64,000 bases of DNA from Setoptus koraiensis (lineage: Eukaryota; Arthropoda), in contig CM106585.1 of NCBI GenBank assembly GCA_048013815.1, forward strand, positions 1,984,001 to 2,048,000. Direction: 5' to 3'. Within the stretch, counting starts at the first letter, position 1; each line of letters starts with the position of its first letter. Position numbers and translations under genes: made by a program. The notes under the pieces are model-generated. The model saw only the letters and a program-made list of their open reading frames with translations, searched no databases and was not told where the DNA came from. Below, piece after piece: positions 47,601-61,500 of the stretch.

Positions 47601-49139
47601 CTCTCTACACTTTGTGCGCTTTCTATGGGCGCCCTCTCTGTCCACTTTCTCTGTCCTTTGCGCCTCGTCTCATCACTAAATGAGCCCGCCAAATCCCCCA
47701 ATCTGGCCAGCTTGCCAGCACAATGCAGCACAACCATTGTATATGTTTAGTATATATCTTTTAGTGTGTGTGTGCACCACTAACCAGACCAGTTACATAA
47801 CTGGCTAACTACAACTCACTTGTGTGTTGCAGCCGACACACACACACACACACACACACATAACGATGTATCGTGTAACGTGGTGACACTACTACTACTA
47901 CTACCATTGCTACTGCTGCCATCGCTGCCACTGTTGCCAGTGGCGAGGCAACGCAAATAAAACGGCTCGAAACGGATAAAACGAACGAAGAGAGTGAGCG
48001 ACAGCGCACAAAGAGGCACTGAAGCGATTCGCTTTGCGACCGTCCATCCGTCCAATGCGCCGCCGTCTACAACTTGTACTCAAACTATGCATATATTTGT
48101 GCAGCCGGCCTGTATATGCATACTACACACACCACATGTATATGTATGGATTCACCAGTGAATACACGCACAGCCAATACAACATTGTTAAACACTAACA
48201 AAGTGTTGCTTCTGTTCAACACGCCAACACTCGGCTAACCGAACCAACTAAACTGTCTCAACTAACTGAACAATCTGCTAGTGAGATTGCTCAGCGCCAC
48301 AAATGTGCACACAATGTCTGTTTGGCTGGCCAACTTTGCTCGGGATTGAAATAAATCTCGAGCAACTCGCTATTGATGTTTGCATGATATAACTTGCATT
48401 GATACTGGCCGATTTGATAGTGCTGGCGAGGGCCAGCTTGGCGAAGAGCTTGTTGTGGCATCGGCACGCCATTGGATGCACGATCGCTCATCGTGTTGCG
48501 CACTTATCATGTTGTGCAGCGAGCACGGTTGCGTGCAAATTGTCCGACAAGCAACCAATCTGACAAATATTGTCGTATCTGCGTGATTATTGCACAGTGC
48601 GCTGTTGGTTGTTGGCTGTTGGTAGCTGGTTGTTAGCTGTTGGTAGTTGGTTGTCGGTAGCTGGTTGTTGGTTGTCGGTAGTTGGTTGTTAGTTGGGGCC
48701 ACTACCGACACAGCGAACCGTCGTTGAGAGCATGTCATGATCGTAGCGCCCAGTATTAGCCGGGCAACAATGCACAGTTTACACGACAGTATGCGTATAG
48801 CGCGCATGTTTTACAGTATTTACGACATTTGTGCCAGGTCGCGAAAGTCGCTATAGTCACACACACACACACACACTACTATGCACACAGTGCTATGCAG
48901 TGCATACTGCGCACACGGTGTGCATACTATGTACACAAGCGAACACTCTATAAGCGCCGTGCTGCTAAACTGCGTGCCATCAAGACAATGGCGCCATTGT
49001 TGTTGTTATTGTTGCTGGTGCGAGCAGGCCGTGAAGCAAACGGCCAAGCCAGTTAGTGCCAATTGTGTATTATGGTGTTCACGTTCGCACGCGCTGCAGC
49101 ACAGTGCGGCACAGTGGGCCTGACAAGTGTACATGTAGC
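44675..49139. other. Gene desert (44.7-49.1 kb)
   Basis: No gene supported. Contains ggttgttcggctcttc-type repeats at 45066-45175, a GA tract at 46324-46351, cgcgagc heptamers at 47143-47183, CA tracts at 47837-47860 and 48860-48874, and ttggtagctggttgt-type repeats at 48600-48695. Confidence 0.6.
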
Positions 49140-49345
49140 CGAATAACGAGCGTGGTGCTGGCAAGAACGAGCATAGTGCCGGCAACAACATAGAGCATAG
49201 AGCGCCCGAGAACGCGCGTGGGGCGCCCAAGAACGAGCACAGTGCAGCAGAGAACGAGCACAGGGCAGCAGAGAACGAGCACAGGGCAGCAGAGAACGAG
49301 CACAGGGCAGCAGAGAACGAGCACAGGGCAGCAGAGAACGAGACG
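49140..49345 (+). repeat. 21-bp minisatellite with degenerate upstream units
   Basis: The core 49245-49345 has about five units of agaacgagcacagggcagcag. Related diverged units run back to about 49147. Because 21 is a multiple of 3, frames on both strands stay open through it. Confidence 0.9.
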
Positions 49346-52259
49346 GACAGAGAGCGAGCGAGCGAGAAGCTTCGCATCAATCGTGTCGCTGGCTGCAAGT
49401 TAGTTTGTTGTTATATTGTATTGACATTTGCGCGTGTTCAGCCGGCACGCATAACGCGTGCTGGCAGCGTGTTTTGTTGCGCCGGCCTGCATTGTTGTAC
49501 AGTTGTTGTATGCAGACATGGGCCGGCACATAAATGGCTGGGCAGCGCTCGGCAAGCGCACTCGGCGAATGCCAACACCAATCTGAGTGGCCGGGCGCGA
49601 ATCAAATCAAGCCGGGCCGAGCGGGCCCATCAAGCAGCGGCCATAAAACATAAAACTGGCCCAATCTTGGCGCCGACTCCACTCAATTGAGTGTCTGTGC
49701 GTGCAATTCCATGAATGTTTCTCGGCCGGCCGCCAATCGATGCCACTTTCGGGCGGCCGTTTCGCTCGCTCACTGGCGGCCGATTCGCCCGCTCACTGGA
49801 GAGATGGGCGAGCTGGTATCTGTGCTGTCGGTGCGCGATGGGGCCGCGAACCAATATAGCGACTGTATAATCATCGCGATCGGCGAGAGCCATTCATGAG
49901 GAACAGGAGTCATTGTTGCAATCGGTGTTGTCGCGCGCCACTCGTGACTGCTTGACTGACAGCCAGTTTGGCGCGCCAGCGAGCCAGTCTCTTAGATGGC
50001 CACTACTTGAAATAGCAATAACACTGCAGGTGAGACCTGTGCGCCGCTAATGCAATTAGAGCGGCTCGCTCGGTACACCTCAGACTGGCTCGTGATTGCC
50101 CCCAGTGATCCGGCCGCCGGTTGTTGCACTGTCAGCAAGAAATAAAACGCGCGCGCTTGCGTTAATATCGGCGCTAAGTGATAAGGTGAGGCGACTCTGG
50201 CTGGCACTTCTTTGTGTGGCGGCAACAACAATTCCGTTATTGCCGCGCCACCTCGCTCGCCAACTCGCTGTCGGCTCATCGGTGCAACAGCAGCAGCAAC
50301 AACAACAGCAACAACAACGACAGCAACAACAACAACAGCGCAAGCTGTCTGCTTGGCTGACTCTCTGGCTGGCCAGCGCCACCAGCGTGGCACTATCGCG
50401 AAACAGTGTGGATATAAATCGCAGCCCAGCCTCGACAGTGCAAAGCTAATGCTTGGTCACACTTGGTAACTGGCGCTTCGATGGTGGCGCAAAGTCGCCA
50501 GCGACAAGTGCAACCATCAAACGACAGCTGAACCCGCTCCGTGGAAGGTGCGCCCCGAACCGCCAGTCTCAACAGTGCACACACATACACACATTAGCAG
50601 ATATTAGATAATTTTTGCCTAAAATTTTCGCCGTGCCTCGCATTGCCTGTGCCTCGCATTGCCTGTGCCTCGCATTGCCTGTGCCTCGCATTACCTGTGC
50701 AGCGTGCGGTGACGGGGCCCCGCGACTCACGGGTCGCGAGTCGCAAAATTGATCGCGGCCTCAGGAGAAGGGAACGGCAATATCGTTACGACGCTAGCGT
50801 TACGATAACCAGCTGCAGCGGCCAGCCAACGCTGCAGTGAGCAATGCATTGCGCCGGTTAGTGCGGTTACATAACAAAGCTCAATAAGCTTATTACAAGC
50901 ACTTGCGACAACAGCAACGCAGCCGCCTAAATACTCTGGCCCGCTCTCAATACGCTGTCCGCTGATGCTCCAATATGAGTGGGCGCTCTAATTTTTTGCC
51001 AACATGACTCTGGGCCGCGGTATGGGCACGGGCACACGCGCCGCGACAGTTTTAGTGGGCATCGTGGCAATATAATGACATGTACAGTGTGTGTGTAAAT
51101 TACGTTGGCGCGTGCTGATGCGGATTAAAAGATGCCAGCGCGCGTTGGCGGCTAGCGGTCGTTGTTTTGGCTGCAGCCAACAGATAGGCCGGCTATTGTC
51201 ACGCTTTAGTTTTTTACCGCTACCTCTTGCACCGTTGCAGCAAGGGCGCTCTTTTTGTACCGAAGCTCAGCAGCACAGAGCAAAGCTGATGATTATCGTT
51301 ACGCAACATTTTTCGCCTCGCAACTACAACCAACAACCAACAGACAGCAGCCAACAGCCAACAGCCAATAGATTAGTTTAGAACCATAAACAAGACACAC
51401 ACACTGAGTGAGCCTTATCTGGCTGGCCGCTGTTAAGCTTGCCTAAGTGGCAATAGTGGCGCCTCGCTGATTTGCGCCAGCTGATTCAGCGAGCTGCTGC
51501 CGTTGCAAATCTGCAAACCTGCGAACCTTTGCACCTGTACTAACCCGGTGGCAGGTACACACAGGCGCGTAGTGTGCACAATTGATCCGTCGTTGGCACG
51601 GGCACTTAAAGTTGTTGTTGTGACATTTGTGGCAACAACAACGACCCACTGACTGTCTGTTGGCCGAGCGCGTGCAACTTGTACCAGCGCAACACGCAAC
51701 ACGCCATAGGCATGAGTAATAGAGTGAATGAAAAATAATGATGCCCCCGCTGACCGGTCAACTCGTGCGACACACAAGCCGCGCATTTGCCACAAGTGAC
51801 ACGGCGGCGCACAGCGTGAAAATATATTTTTAAAACCGTTATTGCATCGACAGTGTCACATTATATTGGCCTGCAATGAGACGCCCTGGATCCAGTCGGA
51901 TCGGCGGGATTATGTGAGAGTGGCACGATGACAAGCATTCGTCGTTGCGTCACTCGCACGCGAACCGGCACAAACCGGCGCGCACCGTCAACGAGCTGGC
52001 CAACAAAACAAAACAAACGAGTGGCGACACTCGGCACAGCGTGCAAGACACAAATAAATGGATAACTGCGCTAACAAGCTTGCACCAACTTGTGCCAGTT
52101 GCCAGTTTATCGCTTGCGCAACCAGCGACTATTTGTTGCCTTATTGCCTCGCTCGCTCTACATTCTCTTGTATGATCTGTTGTTGTGTCGTCGTCACATC
52201 CGATTCCAACGAGCTCGTTATTGCCCCGTCGCCCCAAAGAGTCGCGACTCGCGACAGAG

Positions 52260-52310
<51 letters not shown>

Positions 52311-53337
52311 CCCAAACACAATGACAGCAGCGCGGCGTCTGGCCAATGAGCAGAGCGGATGTGCGAATGTATGCGCACTCTGGCGATTGGGGCGCGCCAG
52401 CAGCGCACACATGGTGCCAAGGTTCGCAAGAGCCCGCGCTCCTCCAAAGAGAGTGGGTTTTGTGTGCTCCACTTTACTTGTTCGTGGTTAGCCCACTACT
52501 TATGCCACTTTGCACACACACACACACACACACACTGGCTTGCGCGCTGACACGTTGCAGCGGGTGACATCGGGTGCGCACATTGTGTTGGCCACACGCG
52601 CTTGCCAGAGCTACCGGCCAGACAGGGCGCTCATCTGCATGCAAACTAACGAGCTGTTCCATCATGGTGGTTGCGTGTGCCAACGGGCCCACGCTCACTG
52701 CTCACTGCGCTACACGCAGCGCCTCGCACGGGGCCTCACACAGCCGCACGGGGCCTCACAAAGCCGCACGGCGCCTCACACAGCCGCATAGCGCCCCGCA
52801 TAGAGCGCTACAACCGTTGTAGTACAACGAGCGCTACACGGAGCGCTAAATACAGTGTACACAGTGTGCAGGAATGTGGCGCTGCCAGCGCTGCCACGAC
52901 GTGCAAAGGGGAAGGGCGAAAGGCGAAAGGGGAAAGGGGGATCCGAAGGGGGCTTGCGCTGGTGCTAAAACATTGGCTCGCCGAATTTGCCGCTTTTGTC
53001 TGGCTCGCGTGTGCAAAAGTGGCGCCGATAGTTGGCCAATGGCAGCAGTGTGTTCCAATGTCTCAAGTGTGTCACTGTTGCCCCCTTCTGGCCCGGTCCC
53101 CCTTCTCGTCCAATGAGCTGCGGTGCCCGCTGGACGTTGCACACGCAAGACATTCTATACATTTGTGGGTGCGTGCGAGCGTGCGTCAGTGTGTCACCAG
53201 TGCGCCGTCGTTGGCCGCTAACCAGAGATAGACAACGACTAACACCATAGAACATAACACCAAACATTGCTACACATTGCTGCGCCACAGTGCACTGCTG
53301 CCCGCAACCAACTGCATAGCAACTACAGCAACGTTGA
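49346..53337. other. Gene desert (49.3-53.3 kb)
   Basis: No gene supported. Contains a CAA/CAG tract at 50286-50340, 16-bp units (gtgcctcgcattgcct) at 50634-50700, a long GT tract at 52261-52308, a CA tract at 52513-52534 and cacggggcctcacacagc units at 52728-52800. This is the most GC-rich part of the window by eye. Confidence 0.6.
52261..52308 (+). repeat. GT microsatellite
   Basis: 48 bp of GT with one early C interruption. Confidence 0.97.
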
Positions 53338-53478
53338 GCACAGCGAACTATCGAGCAGCGAACTACCGAGCAGCGAACTACCGAGCAGCGAACTACCGAG
53401 CAGCGAACTATCGAGCAGCGAACTACCGAGCAGCGAACTACCGAGCAGCGAACTACCGAGCAGCGAACTATCGAGCAA
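53338..53478 (+). repeat. 15-bp minisatellite with 60-bp higher-order repeat
   Basis: Nine units of gcgaactaYcgagca, with Y following T-C-C-C-T-C-C-C-T. The 60-mers at 53341-53400 and 53401-53460 are identical, so blocks of four units were duplicated together. Confidence 0.96.
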
Positions 53479-55531
53479 GCGAACGAGCTCATTCGCTCGA
53501 AGATAGAACGAGTTGCATCTCACTTTTGATTCGATCGAGTGTGCGCCTGTGTGTCTGGCAACGTTACTAGCAAGTGTGTGTGCAGTGGCAAGCCAAAGGC
53601 AGCAAACCAATCATTGAATTGCAATCAAATCATTGGCGAGTGAATGTGATCGAATGAAAAATTTGCAATTTTAAGTGCTCCACCAGCAGTGCCGCTACCA
53701 GTGTTACCAGCAGCAGCAGCAGCAAGTCTGGCCACAGTGGCATCCACAGTGGCGGTCACGTCAAGCGTCAGTGTACATTTATACAGTATCGCCGCGGTAT
53801 AGGGTGCGCGCCGTGCACACAAGTATGATTATTTCATACATCGCAAGATGCGCAATGAGCAATAATACAATAATACAATAATAAGCGACTATCCCACTGC
53901 TATCCACGTGCTATACCTCGCAAAGCCCACAGCGGCTTAAAATGGCGCCCAAACTCGAGTAAACGATCGGATAGAGACAGCGACCAGAAACGATCGAACT
54001 TTTCGCATGCACTGGCCAAAATAGCTTCGAGCTGTGTGTGTGTCGCTATCTGCGCCCGGTCGTGCCACTCAAGTGCTCGCACAACGACAGCCGAGCCAAA
54101 GTGAGTTAGTGCCAGCCATAAATACAAACAATTTTAAGCCCAAAAAGATGCCAGAAGCACAATGAAAAATTATTGTAAATATTATATAAATGCAAAATGG
54201 AAATTCATCGTTCACACCTATAAATACTGAATATTTATTCGGGCAGCGAGCAGCGCAATCACGCCAGCATGCACCATTGGACGGCATGCAAATAAAACAG
54301 AATAAAATAAAATTATAAACTAATAATAATAATCGAGCATCACAAAGACATCATTAAACGCGTGTGTGTGTGTGCGTGTGAGCCATCTTGCCAGCGGTAT
54401 CCAGCGGTATCCAGCGGCATCCAGTGGCATCCAGCGGCATCCAGTGGCATCCAGCGGCATCCAGCGCTATCCGGCGGCAGCCAGCAGAAGCGGCAGCGAG
54501 CAGTATTTGCTAACATTAAAACGGTTTATCTCGCAAAATCATAGATTGCCAAGGATTGCGTGAAGAGATAAATATAGAGATTGCAGAATCGCGGAATTAT
54601 TATCATACACACACACACACACACACCCTGTCTAACAAATATTACGCTAAGTGCTTTCAGTGGGCAAAGTTCGATTAAAGAGCGCGAGACAGACAATCAG
54701 GCAGCAAAGTTTAATAGACAGAGCAGGGCGCATAGAACAAACTTGAAACAGTATGCCTCGAGCTATTTCAACGCAGCAGCAGCGTTTATTCATCTTGTAA
54801 GTCGCAGCTAGTAACGCCACTAGTCATTGTCATCCAAGTCAGTCATTGCTTCACTTGCAATATTGACTGGCAACCACAACAACAACAACGACGACGACGA
54901 CAGCACCAAAGAAGACTAAAATATTTTTTACATTCGCATAGATCATCATCATCAGACGACGCAAATATAGCAAATAGCAAAGATATATAGCGGCGCACAC
55001 ACACACAACACATAGCGCGCTTCAACATCACAATCAGACTCAATAAAACGGCCAACATGGGCCTCTACTCAAGTCACTAGTCACTCAACTACATCTAAGC
55101 TCAGCAACGACAAACATCGGCAAATTTCATCTCAATTCAATTGCAACGCAATCGGCCCCGGCACAACTAAAATTTGAGACTAACTCAATGACTGGCTAGC
55201 TCGCCGCTGGTCGCAAAAAAAAAACAAACAACACAAGCGAAACATCAATAACACGTCGATCAAATATCCATTAAATCCATGGAATGCTGAAACGCCATCA
55301 ACCTACAACTATTGTCAATTATTGCAAGCTATTAAGCCAGCCAACAATAAATGTGTGTGAGTCTGTTTGTGCCTAGATCAACCATCTCCAAGCCACGCAA
55401 ATTTGAAGCCAATCTGCCAATGCGACGCGCACTCATTAAATGCCCATTCGATAATACCAACACCTAACGCTCAATATGTTTACATGTACAAGTATCAAAA
55501 TGCAAAATCACATTGAAAATCACTTGATGTT
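53479..55531. other. Region upstream of the receptor phosphatase gene
   Basis: Contains a 10-bp array (ccagcggyat units) at 54391-54484 and a CA tract at 54606-54626. From about 54.8 kb on, sequence becomes rich in caa/caac and AT, and probably holds promoter and 5' UTR of the phosphatase gene. No core promoter could be fixed. Confidence 0.55.
54391..54484 (+). repeat. 10-bp minisatellite
   Basis: About nine units of ccagcggcat with T/C and G/T variants. Confidence 0.92.
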
Positions 55532-58500
55532 ATGAAATTATACGCGCATAACACTGCACAATCACCATATCATTTGGCTGGATGTCTTTCTGTCAATCCG
55601 GGAAATAGTTATAACAATAGTGATCGGCGCCATCGTTCGAAAGGGAAAAAAGGCTCAACGTTTTCTAAAATTGAAGAGGCAACACTACTGATAAAATTGC
55701 TAGGTGCCTTACAACTTTTTTATAATTGTATACGTAATCCAAATCGTGCGAGTGGTCGTCATCATGGTCGCCAATGCTCACTTGCCAACTTGAGCGATAA
55801 ACAAGCTACATCGAATGATAAATTATTCCATATTCATGATAGAGAACACCATAATACCAATCATTACCATAATATTTTGCGACCATGTCCAACACACTCG
55901 ATAGTTCGATTTGGAGATCTAAATTCATGCAAATTGAGCCACCATGATGATCATCGCCACCTATCTAATATTAATGGTTATATTAGAGTTAATCATCTTG
56001 TGAACAACAATAATCCCCATAGTCCTAATGGGATGCTTTCGTCTGAACATATTCCCTCATGTGCGTACCCAGATTTCTACCAAATCCACCTATTGTCGGT
56101 TTGCTGGAGATCTCGTCACGCCAACAGCACAATGGACTGTCGAATAAACCACCGAAAATATAGGACACCGCCATCAGCGCTCAGTGCCATCAACATTTTA
56201 AGGCTAATAATACTTAATATGATGAGCATATATTTTTTGAATTTTATTTTCGGCACTTTGAGCTACACAGCGAACGCAGCCGTTTTTACTTTGATAACCA
56301 GGGATAACCAAAAATTGAATAGTTACTTTAATCATCGCAATCAAATTGTTGATAATCCACAGCTACCAATAAGTGATAATAGTTTCACAAAGCAGGATTC
56401 TGATACAAATGATCATTGGAATAATAATCATCTAAGTAGTGGCACGAGTGATAATATCAATGGCAATCAGATCGCTATAACACCGAAAATGACTTTAATA
56501 CGTGTACCCGCTGATTCAAGTGCTATTCTCAAATGTTTGATATCATCAAGATCGCGCTTCGAATCTAAGCTCAATATACAGTGGTCAAGGTATCTATATC
56601 ATGAAGATATTACGGAACAGATATCACCTCAGCTTACTTCTGCCAGCAACAATATCATCCAACATAATCTCAATCTTCAAAAAAAATCATTGGTCCTCAG
56701 CGATAATCTCACTACTGTTGATCTTGAGCATCCCGATAGAACCGAGAAGACAGTCAAAACAACAGATCCTACAATTGAAACTCGATTTCGACAAGAAATC
56801 AAAGAAATCTCGGATATCTTAATAGAGTCCTCTCTAGCGATCACACCGGTTACAACGCGCGATAACGCCAGCTATTTCTGCATAGCCAGTGACAACCTAT
56901 ATATTAATGAAGCCAAAATTGATTTATTAGTTTTATCTCTTCCTATTGTGAGTATTCCTTTTTTATAAATTCTTATAAATATACAGTTCATTCTTGAATA
57001 TCGTGCCAAGCTACCCACGATGCTTGCATGATAAGTAGATCTATATCCAGCATTTATAAGTTGGGAATATCGGTTATGGCTCACTTATTCAATGAATACG
57101 GACATTCAATAACACGGATATCTTGCTCATGATACTAAAATGTTTTCCGATATGATATTCTTCTAGGTTCGTATGGATAGGATTGTTCCAGCAAAAAATC
57201 CTAGGTCTGCGCTTATTTTCTGGACAATCTTATCTGATGGAAATGCCCCCTTGAGAAAAACTATTCTAATGATCAAGAATGATAGTCTTGCAACTGATAC
57301 TAAATCAGTCAGTCCAACGCTACCATCGCTCAGTCACTTAAGCAGCAACACCAGTGGAGGTTCTCTATCTTCACTTGTGACTGATGGAGATTTGAATCAG
57401 TGGCATAAGATTGAAGTTGGTAGCAAAGATTTCATACGGAACTTTGATACTGAAAGTGATAGATACAACACTGGAAATGACGAAAATGATAACTATATTG
57501 TATCTGTGGATCACGGACCAAATCAAGATTTACGGAAAGATAGAGCCCAAGGAATATCGAAAACTAGGGTTCAACATAGATCGTATAACTTGACTTTCCT
57601 ACTGCCAGGTGTAACGTACACCATCAGATTGGCAGTAATAAATGATGTTGGTCAGTCGAATTGGTCGCAGATCACTACTACCATGCCCAGCGACGTTCCA
57701 GAGCAGATAGCGGAAATGTTTCTTATTGCCAGGACTAATGAATCGCTAGCTATTGGTTGGCGAAGGCCATCTCACGATAATGGCGCCAAAATTAACCGTT
57801 ATGAGATGCAATTGTTCGATCTGAACAGGACTGTCACGATTGACGCGGCTACGAATACTTCCGTGATGTCAGCAAAAACAAACTATATGTACTTTTTTGT
57901 TAATTTAAATGCTGGAACAGACTATCATTTTCACGTTCGTGCTTGCTCTCGAATAGGTTGTGGAGTTTACTCAAATCCAAAGCTCTTGGCTAGCACTATT
58001 GATGGTGAAGCAGACGAACCTTCACTCGTTGAGGTATCATGCAATGATCAAAATAGTCAGATATCAATTACTTGGAAACCACCATCAGTCACACGAGGTC
58101 TAATAGTCAACTATAATATCACAATAGATGCGTACGCTCGTTATCGCAACCAAACTAATCAATGGACCATAGATCAATGGAAAGTTTCTTTTGAGACTAA
58201 AGATAATCACACAAATAGATTTGAGGCATCAATTTTATTACCGAATACAAATTATTCTGTGAGAATTTGTGCCATAAATAGGGTAGGAATATGTGGAAAA
58301 TTGAGCCATTTATCCGCAAATACTCAATGCTCGACGAGTTCTACTGTGCCTACATCAATACCAGATGGTATACAATTGACCCGTTATAACAAAAGGGATA
58401 CGAGTGATAAACAAATGGGTAACCCTTCTATGATTAGGAACGATGTGACATTGAAAAACAATGAACAACAGAATGGTCAGTTAGTTTCCCCTGATCAACT

Positions 58501-61500
58501 CATGGTTTTAAAGTTTCCGCAAGTAAATCAGAGGAACGGTCAGGTCAATTGTGTACAAGTAGTGTTGATCAAGTTACCTACCGACTTCAATATTGAACGT
58601 CCTTTAGAAACCTATCTGCCACAAACTCCAGCCGATGTTGGTCTAACTCATTATAACATCTCGAATACAATAGAACGCTTCGATGGTGTAACTAGCGACC
58701 ATTCAAAAGAGTTATCAAACGAAACTACATCACACAAAAACTTGGAGAAAACGTCCTTTCACGCATACATAGCCGAAGAGTTGGATTTGGATAACCTTTC
58801 CACCAAAGCAAATTTCAGCTCTATTGTTCTAGGGGATGAAGTTTTCTCCACTTGTAAGATTAGTTCTACGGATAGTTATATCGCCACAAATCAAACTGTC
58901 AAATATCAAGAATCATCTTCTGATAATACGGGCTCCAACAATTTGACAACCTCTCGCTCAGTTTTTGATGGCAAGCTGCAGCCCAATACTTTCTATACTG
59001 GTTTTCTAAAATTGCTAGTGAAGACTAATAACGAGTTCAGCAGATTAGGGCATGATAGTAGTCAGCAAGACAATGGCAAGATTTTAGTGAAATATAGCGA
59101 TTATTTTGATCCTATCAAAACAGGATTTGATACAGATATTTTCAATTCTGGCGATCCTTCAAATAGTGATGCTCAAAGTCAATGGGCGAATATAACACTC
59201 TCATCCCGATATAGATCGTTGATAAATTCGATGACTGATTCGATAAACCTAGACAACTTGAGTGAATGGATTCTGAAATCAAATCCTGTAGTAGTAGCGT
59301 TTTGGGTAGCCCTTGTGTTCGCATCTTTAACACTTCTGCTGTTTCTAGTTATAATAATGATCGGAAAGGTGCCGAAGAATGTAGGTGAACGTAAAATAAC
59401 GAAACAGTCCAAAGAAAAGGACAAAGAATCTGCAAACATGTACCACCTAGAGCAACAAGATGTACAATTTATTAACAATGGATACCCCAACAACATTCTT
59501 GTTAGGAATTGGGAAGAAAACAATCAAAATAACACCTTGAAAGGTGCACTGAACACTGATCCGAATTCGATGCTAATGAGAATTCCCAATCATCATGATG
59601 CATCACCTCTGCCTGACCATATTAAACCTACTGTAGGTCATGAATTGGATAGTCGTCAATACTTATTGTCAGGATCAAAAACATTAGCTATAAGGCGGTG
59701 TAGTAATAAATGTGCTAATGGTAATGATGCCAAAATACAATCGTCACATGATGATGGTGCATTAACATTGAATCACAACAATTCCATCATGTCTTTGTCG
59801 AAGAAATTCAACAGATCTATACCATTGAAAAGCTTTTGCGCTGTTTACGAATGCAGATTGCGCAACGGATGGTTGAAACAAGAATTTGAACAATTGCCCA
59901 AGCCAACTATCGCCACCTCACTTACTAAAGCATTCTATAATAATGTTCCACAAGGTAGTGTATCGGGTATGAACGGAATGCATATAGCACACCATGTCAC
60001 AGTTCAAAACAATGATATAACTAGCCATTGTCTTCAACATACAAATAAGAATTCCACTGGCAGTAAAATAAGTAACGGTGTAATTGCTGTCAATGGATTA
60101 GATTCTTCAATGGTAATTACCTCAGATATCAATGATAATACAAGTTCAACAGCCACCAATAACGCCGAGATGATAACCACAGCAGTACTAGAATCGGCGC
60201 CAGTTGAATCTACTCATAATCATTCGGTCGGTGGTAGTAAGAGACGTGGGAAGCAGACGTCCATTGTGTTGAATCCATATCTTATTGTTTCTACAAGTGA
60301 ACCGCTAGAGTGTAACGGGGGTCAACCATTATCAGTAGTAGTATGCGGCGAAGAAGCCATTGATGCCAATCTTGTAATGGGTTACAATGCTCCATATAAC
60401 ACAAGCACTACAAATGGTGCTGTGATGGGTAGCGATTTTGTACGACAACAAGCCAGTCTAGATAGGAAAGCATACATTTGCTCAAAATCGCCTTCAGATG
60501 CAGACTCTGTCTGGGATTTCTGGCGCATGATTTATGAATACAATGTCCCAATAATCGTCATGCTGACACCTATTGAGGTTAACGGTAAATTTAAATGTGC
60601 TCAATACTGGCCCACATGTGATAATGAAGAAACGACAATATTATCACCACGTACTCAAATGGCTCAAAAATCTAAGATGCCATTAGCAAAATTTAAGATC
60701 CGACAGGAGACACTTAGCGTGCTCCAAGATTATACTGTACGTCGATTGAGCCTTGTAATTATGCCAACAAGACCAGATAAAGACGATGAATCTGAGTCAA
60801 GTAAAATGTTTGACTTACATCCCGAAATAGAAGACATCATTGTTGTGAAACGCGACATAATACATTTCCAATGTCATAATTGGAAGAGTTTTTATGTATA
60901 TTCCCGCTCCCTCCGCTTAATTAAGTTTACGGAGCATGTTGATGATCAGTATTCGCAGGCAATTCAACAGAATTCACTTAGCGGGCCCATATTGGTCCAT
61001 TGTGGCAGTGGTTCAGGCCGTAGTGGGGTTTTTGTTTCCGTTGATCTCATACTGACTCATATGACTAGTTCAGTGCTACAACAAACCAGCATAACAACAG
61101 CAAAAGAAGAAGAAGAAGATCACGAGCTGATAAAACCTGCCGATGAAACTCTAGAAGATCGAAAACTGTTAGAACGGAAGCGCCTGTTCAATATTAATAT
61201 ATTCGATTTATTGTCAATCTTGCGTTTCCAAAGGACATTCATCGTGCGATCGTATAAGCAGTACAGGATGATATACCACACTATCGCTGAATATTATCTA
61301 TTTGGTGACACAGAGTTCCACACGTCTGAACTAGATAAAATCTTCAACCACTACAAAAATCTCCAATCAATACCAAATGGCATTGAGAATGAATTCTTGA
61401 AATTGGATCAACTGACCAAACTGGAAACCAAAAGCACATATGTATCATCACTCAAATACAACCTAAATCGTAATCGCTATGTTTCTATAGTACCATACGA

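Noticed and set aside
52671-53231. 186-codon open frame
   Set aside because: Built from 20-bp GC-rich repeats and overlapped by several other long frames on both strands.
49140-54484. CRISPR-like regularly spaced repeats
   Set aside because: Units are contiguous tandem repeats without unique spacers, in a eukaryotic context.
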